Below, one piece after another: positions 1 to 8,155 of a DNA stretch of 18,517 nucleotides. The notes beneath the pieces were generated by a model, which made no database searches, was not told where the DNA came from, and saw nothing but the letters and a program-made list of their open reading frames with translations. Positions within the stretch are counted from its first letter, which is position 1, and each line of letters starts with the position of its first letter. This DNA is from Temnopleurus reevesii (lineage: Eukaryota > Echinodermata > Echinoidea > Temnopleuroida > Temnopleuridae): the NCBI GenBank assembly GCA_036244855.1, contig BQKZ01001464.1:70833-89349 (forward strand), given 5' to 3'. A program made the position numbers and the translations under genes.

Positions 1-43
1 TGACTGAACACAAATTACGCTATCCTGTTTATTAATTGAACAC

Positions 44-201
44 CAGGGGCCAATTGCTCGAAATAGTCTTAGTTATCCTTTTCACGCTAAGGCGTCTTAA
101 GTTCTTGCGCCTCCCGCTAATGTCTATGTTACGAGGATGGCACAAGAAGTCAAGACGTCTTAGCATGAAGAGCTAAGACCATTTCGAGCAATCGGCCCCT
201 G
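44..201. mobile_element. Foldback MITE, family A (CAGGGGCC ends)
   Basis: The ends are inverted: CAGGGGCCAATTGCTCGAAA at the left and its near-complement ending GGCCCCTG at the right, with complementarity continuing through the CTTAG/CTAAG region. No coding potential. A second, rearranged copy lies at 5395-5653. I could not define a clean target-site duplication, so the superfamily is not assigned. Confidence 0.75.
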
Positions 202-220
202 CTCGACATTTCTCTGCAGA

Positions 221-303
221 ATTAGAGGGAAGGAAAATTATTTTGTGTGCATCTAGATGCTTGAATAGGAGTTGTTTACTTTGTCCAACTCTTTTGTCCT
301 TTC
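221..303 (-). repeat. Dispersed repeat B, copy 1
   Basis: On the minus strand this contains TTGGACAAAGTAAACAACT, CTAGATGCACACAAAA and CCTTCCCTCT in that order. The same blocks recur in order at 13953-14033, and the first part at 8505-8567. The shared order shows one repeat family of at least 80 bp; I do not recognise its class. Confidence 0.6.
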
Positions 304-344
304 TGCTAGCAGTGACTGATTATATGTTTTTCTTCTGATTGCAG

Positions 345-388
345 GCTGAAGGAGAAATGAACGTGCTCGTTCCTGGGGACAGGGCAAG
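345..388 (+). other. Possible coding exon of a plus-strand gene
   Basis: A 44-nt segment with an acceptor (TTTTTCTTCTGATTGCAG) and a GTAGGT donor within a TAGG microsatellite. One frame reads AEGEMNVLVPGDRAR and then meets a TAG directly, so it could be an internal exon or a final exon. Base composition is richer in GC than the flanks. I do not recognise the protein, and a segment this short can arise by chance. Confidence 0.25.
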
Positions 389-404
389 GTAGGTAGGTAG
401 GTCT
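388..404. repeat. TAGG microsatellite
   Basis: Short run of four AGGT/TAGG units. Confidence 0.7.
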
Positions 405-455
405 AGGATATGATGGCGCTCTTCAATCTCTGCAGATTATACGCGCCAGAAAGAA

Positions 456-522
456 TATATAAAAGGTGGCGAAAGAGGGCGGGATACGCTATCATAATAA
501 TCTGCTCAAGAATCTGGTAAGT
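456..522 (+). promoter_or_regulatory. Candidate TATA-box promoter and short first exon
   Basis: TATATAAAAGG at 456-466 is a strong TATA box in a locally GC-richer stretch (GGTGGCGAAAGAGGGCGGG follows). Transcription would start around 484-492. A consensus donor, CTG then GTAAGTTG, is at 517, so a non-coding first exon of about 30 nt is possible. I find no following exon in the window that I can connect to it, so this is a candidate only. Confidence 0.3.
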
Positions 523-899
523 TGAAATTGTTTCATTGATCAATTATACGATTTCTGACAAACCAACATTTTTTTTTCATTCAGTCATCCTTTCAAACTA
601 TTCACTTTTGTAAACTATTAAAAATTTGTGCGACGTTACCTCAAAAAATTCTTGACTAAAGTACATTGAGAGGCAAAATTTCCAGCAATTTCATGTCTAA
701 AACGCAATGATGATCATTCTTAGTAATTCTGCTTTTTCTATTTCTCAATTGTCAGAATCCTGGCTTGTGCAATTTCTGTAGAGCAAATGAAAAAAGGCAT
801 TCATTAGACTACTAAAGAATTTTTTCTTTCTTTGCCAATTAATTTGATTTGTCACACATTTTCAATAATCATTTAAATCTCTCTCTTTCTTCATTCTTA
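523..899. other. AT-rich stretch, nothing recognised
   Basis: No coding frame, hairpin or repeat that I can support. Confidence 0.6.
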
Positions 900-1079
900 A
901 GGCCCGGGCACACCAAACACGGCACGGCATAACGGCACGGTATTTACGCGCTATCTTGGTTGCTATTGGTCAGCGCGCTCCTCCGCGCAAAGGATGCTTC
1001 ACAATTGGCCAATCACAGGGGAGAAATCGCGTTAATACCGTGCCGTGATGCCGTGCCGCGTTTGGTGTTGCCCGGGCCT
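900..1079. mobile_element. Palindromic MITE, 180 bp, TTA target duplication
   Basis: The termini AGGCCCGGGCACACCAAACA and the matching inverted end (GTTTGGTGTTGCCCGGGCCT) enclose inner arms built on GGCACGGC and ACGGCACGGTATTA-like blocks. TTA occurs directly outside both ends (897-899 and 1080-1082). A 3-bp TTA duplication with G/C-rich inverted ends suits PIF/Harbinger-type non-autonomous elements; that family call is inference. Confidence 0.8.
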
Positions 1080-1296
1080 TTATCTTATTACAAGATGACT
1101 TAGCTCCAAGACTGGGCGTAAAAACCATTCAACGGCACTACTATTCTCACTTGTAGCCAAGGCATAATCATCATCATTACGTCGCAACCATTTGTGATCA
1201 TGTCTGCACATCTCAACGCATGACGTATGGAGTTATTGTCCCATGACACACTCAATTCTTCCAATTTTTTGTTTGTTTTATAGATAAATACATCTC

Positions 1297-1456
1297 AGGA
1301 GGTGTTGTTCAAAAGTTGAAATTGATTGTAAATCAGCTAAAAATTGTAACAGGCATTTTGATTCACACATGATATGCGCTTCTGATAAGACGCGCATGAA
1401 ACAATGATTTTGATTGGCTCGTTCCGATCAATTGCAACTTTTGAACAACACCCCCT
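1297..1456 (-). mobile_element. Foldback MITE, family C, copy 1
   Basis: Inverted ends: GGTGTTGTTCAAAAGTTGAA on the left and TTGCAACTTTTGAACAACAC on the right. The interior, read on the minus strand, holds CCAATCAAAATCATTGTTTC and a GCGCGTCTTATCAGAAG segment. These blocks are shared with 9275-9455 and the two halves at 13060-13519, which run in the opposite orientation. Confidence 0.75.
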
Positions 1457-2093
1457 TAGATGAATAAATAATATGTGTGAACCAAAACCAGCCATATTTC
1501 TCCAAACACACAAATAACATGATCATGGACAAGGTTCTAGTTTTAGTATAAAGAATTTGTCTCTCTATTTCAAATACATTCAAAGCAAATAGAATATATC
1601 AAAAAGAAAATGCAGTTAACATGCCATTATAAATCAAAGCGATTTCAATACATCATAAATCAGTTGCATATAAGCTGTAATTGACTGGCATACTGTAATT
1701 TCAGGTAGCCTATGAACGCAATTATTTTGGGGCCATAAGAAACTTTGATACATATAATGTATATCGATTGATATCAAATCATAATTGTGATTTACAAAAA
1801 CGGCCCAAAACCGTTCTGTAGGGAAACCAATTTTATACATTTTTTTTCGTTTTGCACATTTATTGGTAAAATTACCTGAAATGAGGTGTTTTTATGTTTG
1901 GAAGATCATTACAACTAAAAATTACAGCTTATATGCAACAGATGTTATATTCTTATATTTACAAAACAATAGTACTTTCAAACGAATACATAGTGAGGGA
2001 CATATGAATAAAATATAACCTGTAAAAAACATGATATTAATTAAACACCAATCAGCATTTTTCAACACCATTAAAGGCATTGAAACATCACCC
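1457..2093. other. AT-rich stretch, nothing recognised
   Basis: Short open frames exist here but have no recognisable domain or coding-like composition. Confidence 0.55.
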
Positions 2094-2322
2094 TGGATGA
2101 ATGACAATGGCTATATCCTAACACTGAAATTATTAAAATTGGTGTTGAACAATATTGATACTAAATGGGTGTTAAATTGATAGCATAATTTAGCACAATA
2201 AAATATATGGATGAATGACATTGGCTTTAACCTAACACCGAAATTATTAAAATTGGTGTTGAACAATATTGATACTAAATGGGTGTTAAATTGACATCAT
2301 AATTTAGCACAGTACAGTATAT
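2094..2322. repeat. 115-bp tandem duplication
   Basis: Two adjacent copies starting GGATGAATGACA at 2094 and 2209. Long blocks are identical, including the segment from GAAATTATTAAAATTGGTGT to TAGCACA. Only a few substitutions separate them, so the duplication is recent. Function unknown. Confidence 0.9.
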
Positions 2323-2563
2323 AGCAGCACATGAAAAAGCATCAAATCAATAACAAAAGGTGGGTTTGCATGTGGTTCACGGAATACAATGTTTTGTGGG
2401 TATCTTATTTTAGGTGACTGTAGGTATTCAGGCAAGAAAGTATAAACTTTGATGAAAATAATCACAACACAAATTTGTACATTAATCTCATTACACAGGG
2501 TTCCAACTAGTGGGAATAACAATATACCCTGATTTTTTGCTGCTTATTTTTTGCTATTCCAGA

Positions 2564-2855
2564 ATAATATGATATAATAATATATGCAATTTATGTAGTG
2601 CACGTATCCACTCTGTTGAGTGCTCAAGGCGCTTTACATTATTATTACCCTGGCTTTATCCCGGCAGCCACCAGCGCACTTAGCATCTCAAGGAATAAAT
2701 ATTCCTGCCAGGTACCTATTCACCTCACCTGGGTTGAGTGCAGCACAATGTGGATGAATTTCTTGGTGAAGGAAATTGACGCCATGGGTGGGACTCGAAC
2801 CTACGACCCTCTGGTTGAAAGGCGACAGTCACGGCCACTACACCACCGCGCCTCC
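2564..2855 (-). mobile_element. tRNA-derived SINE, near full length
   Basis: On the minus strand this starts with a tRNA-like head: A box TGGTGTAGTGG (2835-2845) and B box GGTTCGAGTCC (2791-2801), the internal RNA polymerase III promoter. A conserved body follows, with ATGGCGTCAATTTCCTTC and CATTGTGCTGCACTCAACCC, then AAGCGCC and an AT-rich tail. The body is shared with the 5'-truncated copy at 13174-13416. An open frame on the other strand across it is incidental. Confidence 0.85.
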
Positions 2856-4106
2856 AGAATAACTGTGTCAACACAATTCACCCTTTTCAACCTATTTGGA
2901 CACATCCTAAATTTCCAACATGTATTATTGTTCCACCTCTATTCCCTAATAACTAACAGTTTGCTAAGAAGTTCAGCCTTCAAGAAATACTTTTGAGTGT
3001 TTGTACAAAATCTGAATAATCTACACCTTTTTTAATTCAAACTTTTACAAAACGGATCCTCTGGAATTTTTTTTTTGTTTGTTTTTTTAATTATTATTAT
3101 GGGATCAAGCATAGAGGAACATCAATTTTCACAAAGAACTTTTTGGGTCAATGTACATACAATGCTAATACATGAAAAAATGTTTCACAGAGGATTCAAA
3201 TCGTAACAAAATACAAAACTGTACTCTATTTTTTCAAAGAAGAAGAAAAAAATAAAAATATTCTTGATTTTTAAGAACAAGACACTGGTTTGAATATAAA
3301 TATGAAATGCATGCATTATAAATTCATACTTAAACCACAATAACATCTGTCTTGAAAAATTGGGAAATTTAAAAAAAAAAGTGAATTACATGAAAAAAAT
3401 CATAAAATTGCAAGATACTGTTCAAATACTGCTATTACCATTTGCACATTATATTTACTGATTGCTCATATTTAATGTTAAGGCATTCAAATTATAAAAA
3501 TATGCTTAAATCAAATAAGATAAAATGCTTTGACATATGGACAGAATATAAAAGTTAACAATAGAAGTAAAGTAAAATTCAACGTTTCGTTAACAGTTTT
3601 ACACAAAACAGAGGAAAACATACATTTCTTCATGATACTACAATTAAATAAATTATATTTTGTTAGATTCATAAGAAAAATGTTAAAACAAAACCACATG
3701 TTCAAAATGTCAAAACTACATCAATCATTTGTGAATACGATAAAAATGTGAGTACCCATCTAAATGTACATTTACAAATATACTCTCTAACATCTAATTA
3801 TACCACTTACAAAGATATGCAGTACTGTACATAGAATTAATTGATTCAGAAAATTGTGATATTCACATATCAACATCAGTACTATAACCATGAATTCAGG
3901 ACACCATTTAGAATTAATCAGAGGGCCTGAAAATCACCAAGGATGCAACATTTTATTTAAAAAAAATGATCAAACCATGCCTGAAAATAGAATATCGGGG
4001 CCTGAATTCAGGTTTTTGCCTAAAGAATACTACTCCACACAAAAAAAAAACATTACGTTGCCAGTGGAAATTCACATATTAAATTGCATTTTATTTTTAA
4101 CTACGT
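2856..4106. other. AT-rich stretch, no gene seen
   Basis: Very AT-rich with homopolymer runs. Small open frames on both strands overlap each other and lack any recognised domain. I see no splice-bounded exon here that I would defend. Confidence 0.55.
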
Positions 4107-4325
4107 GAGTATTCTTTGAAATAAGGCAAATCAAAGTTAAGATATAAATAACTGAATTCTTTGCAAAAGCAAAATCAATTAGAAAAATTGTCAAATTGAC
4201 AAATTTAACTTAACCATTTGTTTTACACTAAAAGAGTATTCTTTGAAATGTGGCAAATCAAACTTGAGATATGAATTACTAGATGATTTATAAACGCAAA
4301 AACCGTTAGAAAAAAATTGGCAATC
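4107..4325. repeat. Diverged 127-bp tandem duplication
   Basis: GAGTATTCTTTGAAAT is at 4107 and again at 4234. In both places it is followed by GGCAAATCAAA, an AGATATRAAT block, and a GTTAGAAAAA/ATTAGAAAAA block, with only moderate divergence. Confidence 0.75.
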
Positions 4326-5280
4326 TTTGTTGAAATCGCAGCTGTAGAAAAGTTTCACTAGGAAATCATAATAGAGCTGTATGTAGTTTGATAAAATAAA
4401 TCAGTGACGCTATATAAATTGGCACTTATTACAATATTCTTCTTTTAAAACTTACATTGATTTCGCATTGACTTCAACATCCAATGAATACTGACTAATA
4501 TTATCAAATTTGAAAGAGTGGTCGTATTATTGCCAATTTACTGCAGATTATAATGTAATAATGCCTTATTTTCTGGGAGTTGGAAGCAACAATTTTCAGA
4601 AATATTAGCATGATTATAATCACAAAATAAAAAGGGTTTAATAATTCAACTGGTATAATTGAATGAATTGAAAATGACTTCAAGAACTTTTTCTACATCA
4701 TAATGTCATAATTTGGTTTAGAGACTCATATCACGAAGCAAAACACATCTAATACATGTACATGTATATACATACAAATGTCATGCATATTCTGCATGAG
4801 TTCAATATCATTTTTTTTTTCATCTGGAACAATTTCCCAGTCTAAATTTCAGATTTCCGATTGAAGACACAACATTACTAATTTAATATTCATGATTAAA
4901 GAATTCTTTAATGACAGAGAAACCGTGTTATAACAAGTAACTTGAGATCATGAAAATAGTTTTCCTATAACAGTAATCATTACATCAGGGTAGAAAAACA
5001 GGCCCACGAAAAACAGAAGAATACAAAGAGCTGTGATTGTAAAAAAGACATTTCTATATCAGTGATCTTGCTATATCTGACCTCGTCATAGCAAGCTGTG
5101 ACTGTATTATCCATTTTTGAAAACTGCTAAGGCATAAATAAGATGAGAAAATATACACATCAGGGGGGGGGATAAAGATCATACAAGCAATCTTTACATT
5201 TTAGAAAAGGGTTCAAATTCACAACCAAGGCATAGGTTTGTACCTACGAATACTCCTGGTTCCCACATAAATTTGAAAAC
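4326..5280. other. AT-rich stretch, no gene seen
   Basis: Contains an ACATGTACATGTATATACAT palindromic run near 4756 and a short poly-G run near 5163. No supported gene. Confidence 0.55.
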
Positions 5281-5394
5281 AGAATTCCATGACCTTTCCA
5301 TGATTTTTCACAAATTTCCAAAATTCCATGACTATTTTCAGATTTTCCATGACTACAAATCTTTCCAGAATTTTCCATGACTGTTGGAACCCTG
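5281..5394. repeat. TTCCATGAC-rich repeat fragment
   Basis: The word TTCCATGA occurs five times in about 110 bp, separated by TTTTCAGA, TTTCCAGAA and similar blocks, and ends at GTTGGAACCCTG. Similar TTCCATGAC-rich segments occur near DNA-transposon ends in other animals, but I cannot name the family. The open frame across it on the minus strand (KNHGKVMEF) is a product of the repeat. Confidence 0.6.
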
Positions 5395-5653
5395 AGGCAA
5401 ATTGCACGAAATGGTCTTATCTATCCTCTTCTCGCTAAGACGTTTTATCTTTTTGTACAACCCTCAGAACATAGTCGTATCAACGTATATTGTCTATGTT
5501 AAAAGGGTGACCCAAGAAGGTAAGAGGTTTTAGCAAGAAGAGGATAGCTAAGACCATTTCGTGCAATTGGCCCCTGGTTGAGGGTAGCACAAGAAGAAAA
5601 GACGTCTTAGCAAGAAGAGGATAGCTAAGACCATTTCGTGCAATTGGCCCCTG
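5395..5653. mobile_element. Foldback MITE, family A, with one end duplicated
   Basis: The left arm AAATTGCACGAAATGGTCTT pairs with the right arm AAGACCATTTCGTGCAATTG. The interior shares GTCTATGTTA and CAAGAAG blocks with the copy at 44-201. The right arm occurs twice (ending at 5576 and 5653), about 77 bp apart, so the terminal part was duplicated in tandem. Confidence 0.75.
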
Positions 5654-7000
5654 GTTTTATATAAATGAATACATTCAAATTCAGTCAAAAAAATCACAAC
5701 TTTGTGAACATCTAATATCCCACTCAATAACATACAAAATGGAGTAGCTAAAAGTGATTTTTCTTCAATTGAACAAATACGCATTGACAAGTGTTCGGAC
5801 AACTTACTTATGTACCCATGCAGAAAAAACACATTGAGGCATGGTCATATCCAGCATGAAAACCGCATGAAACAGCAGTATCTGAGTTGTCATTAGCCAG
5901 CTACACTAATCCACATGAGGGAGACTTAACAATTGACCAAACAGAGAACAGACATCACATAAATGCGTTACAGGATAGGCCTTTCTTCACATTCACTAAA
6001 AAATCAGTAGGGAACAATCATTCAAGCTCAGACAACATGAAAATCAAAAGCTAGATTCTGAACTCGGACTATTAAAACAGGAGGGAAAAATCCACAGCAA
6101 ATTTCTGTATTTGATTAACAAATCCTGTTCTACAATGCCATGCAAATAAATGTATAGGTAAATTATGTACAATAAAGGTAGCATTGATCATTTGGTATGA
6201 CATCGATAAAAGCTAACAATTTAAAATGGGGATTAATGCAAAAAATAATAAGGTGGTCTGACATGCCATTTTGATAAAACATTAGATTATCATTAAAAAA
6301 ACAACAGAATCCATAGTTATACACCAATTTTCTTTTTCATACTATATTAAGGAATTGTATCTCCCATAATCTACAGTCCGGGTCTGACATACATGGCGAA
6401 TATGAGTTTCATCAACATACACGTCGATGTTCATTAAGTAAAAATTGAAAACAAAAGGTGTAAAAAAGGGAGAAATCGCATCTAAAATAGCACCATTATA
6501 AGTTGAGGCCTAGAAGTAGTTTTTAAATCTACAGATGTGTGAAATGTATAATAAACAAATTTCAACACATCATCGTAAGGAGTTGTTTGTTGCAATTTGA
6601 AAAGAGAAGGTCAAAGAGCAGACCAGTATGCCTTTATTCAATCTTGTACATGAGAATTAAAATCAATCCTCTGATATATTATCCAGTAATGCCGACCTTC
6701 CAGAATACGTGTAAGGATAATAATCAAATTTTAAATCACCCAAGAGCAGAATCAAATATTTTCTCTTGAAAGAGAGCATAATAAAGCAAAGCGATTTCTC
6801 TCAGGAAAAAATATTTGGCTCAGTTGATAGGAAATTCACATTTTAAATTCTATCCTCATGCATTTTTCAGAAGTTTAGTATCTCTGAAAAAAATATAGAT
6901 ACAATTAAGCAAAAAATTAAGGCCAATTCATACAGAAAAGGTCTGGAGTATTGCCAAACAGTATCTGTTTGATCTCCAATTAAAAAAATATTTAGGTCGT
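5654..7000. other. AT-rich stretch; possible distal 3' UTR of the tetraspanin
   Basis: No exon recognised. On the minus strand the first canonical AATAAA after the distal terminal exon is at 6633-6638, about 915 bp downstream of the last stop. If used, the 3' UTR would include the repeat block at 7000-7530. A weaker ATTAAA at 7288-7293 is nearer. Neither can be confirmed from sequence. Confidence 0.3.
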
Positions 7001-7530
7001 ATGTGTATCAAACCTACGGATTTCTTTATCAGTTGGACCATACCATAGCTATTTAGATGAGCAAAATATATGCAAATTTGTGCTCATTGGCCTCTGTATA
7101 TTAAAAGAAATATACATATTGCATGTCTAGTCAAATCGAAATATGTCTTAGCTGCCACCTGTCTATAGTGGCCACGTAAATTGGTTCTCCTCAGGTGAAA
7201 ATGTGTGTTATCAAACCTGTCTATAGGAGCCACCTGTCTACAGAAGTCACTTTTTTCTATTTCCCTTGGGTGGCCACTATAGACAGGTTTAATTTTTTAT
7301 CAAATCCATGCACTTGAATATCAGTTGGGCCATACAATTAGATTATTAGCATAATATTTGTAAATTTATGCATATATTATTAGCATAATGTATGCAAATT
7401 AATGCATATTGGCCACTATCAAAATAAAAAATATCCATGGTGCATGTGTATCAAACCCTGGCACAGATATATTGGTTGGATCATACCATTAGGTTATTAG
7501 CATGATGTATGCAAATTTATGTGCATAATT
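7000..7530. repeat. Diverged repeat units of about 150 bp, interrupted by a MITE
   Basis: Three related stretches share ATCAAACC, a CAGTTGGACCATACCAT-like block, TTATTAGCATAATGTATGCA and a GCATATTGGCC block. They begin near 7002, 7299 and 7446. The mariner-like element at 7153-7290 sits between the first two. The last unit runs directly into the terminal-exon array. Confidence 0.65.
7153..7290. mobile_element. Tc1/mariner-like MITE, copy 1 (ends decayed)
   Basis: Shares CCTGTCTATAGTGGCCAC, the CTCAGGTGAAAATG block and the inverted GTGGCCACTATAGACAGGTT end with 8568-8746 and 15037-15186. It lacks the terminal CAGTCAAA/TTTGACTG and any clear TA duplication. Confidence 0.75.
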
Positions 7531-7552
7531 AGGAGAGTTGTTGAATAATTCA

Positions 7553-7621
7553 TCAGTACGGCTCCTGCTCTTCATAGCGTAGATGACAATAGAGGCACAT
7601 GGAGAAAATAAGACCCATTAT
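7553..7621 (-). CDS. Tetraspanin terminal exon, copy 3 (distal, tail ends EPY)
   Basis: The third and most distal terminal exon, with acceptor TTTTTTTCACAG. It has a 69-nt coding part and a double TGA stop. It encodes the TM4 end, YCHLRYEEQ and EPY. It differs from copy 1 by four silent changes and one E/D replacement. It is followed downstream (leftwards) by repeat units and no obvious polyadenylation signal within 250 bp, apart from an ATTAAA at 7288-7293 that overlaps a MITE end. Confidence 0.89.
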   Translation of the reverse strand: MMGLIFSMCLYCHLRYEEQEPY

Positions 7622-8123
7622 CTGTGAAAAAAATGTGAAAAAAAGATTATTAACATTGACGGACATTGAGATTAAACTAAATTTCTGCACATAGTAAGGT
7701 GAGTTGTTGCATTATTCATCGGTACAGCTCCTGCTCTTCATAGCGTAGGTGGCAATAGAGACACATAGAAAAGATGAGACCCATAATCTGGAAAGAGTGG
7801 AAAAAAAGATAAAACATTAATACGCATTAAGATTAAATCAAATTCATGCGAATAATTAGGTGAGATGTTGCATAATTCATCAGTAAGGATCCTGCTCTTC
7901 ATAGCGTAGATGGCAATAGAGGCACATGGAGAAAATGAGACCCATGATCTATGAAAAAAAAGGAAAATTTAGAAACTTTACAAGAACTATTAAAAGCACA
8001 TCTTGGACTGAAAGATAAACCATAGCACTAATTAGGACATTGAAATCTGTGAGACATTATTTTTTGAGTAATCAAGCGCCATGCTAGCCCAGCTGTGGCG
8101 GATACTGGCGCTATACAAGAGGC

Positions 8124-8155
<32 letters not shown>

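Larger units (their letters stand above)
7530..7955 (-). repeat. Threefold tandem duplication carrying terminal exon plus flank
   Basis: The three terminal exons lie in tandem units with acceptors at 7948, 7787 and 7621, so periods of 161 and 166 bp. The flanks are also shared: each stop is followed (minus strand) by a short AT-rich stretch with a recognisable CACCTAATTA- or CTCACCT-like segment, and a pyrimidine tract leads into the next acceptor. The non-coding parts are more diverged than the coding parts, as expected for an old duplication under selection on the exon. Confidence 0.9.

Noticed and set aside
456..522. Spliced-leader RNA gene (short leader followed by GTAAGT).
   Set aside because: No Sm-site or snRNA-like tail was seen, and the presumed lineage is not known for trans-splicing; an ordinary first exon is simpler.
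2785..2855. tRNA gene on the minus strand.
   Set aside because: A and B boxes are present, but the cloverleaf is not sustained and the segment is joined to a SINE body seen elsewhere; it is a SINE head.
2598..2996. 132-residue open frame on the plus strand.
   Set aside because: Most of it is the reverse strand of the SINE at 2564-2855, with matching peptide fragments (HLTWVECSTMWMNF) at the other SINE copy.
5219..5407. 62-residue minus-strand frame (KNHGKVMEF).
   Set aside because: It lies over the TTCCATGAC repeat, and its composition is set by the repeated word.
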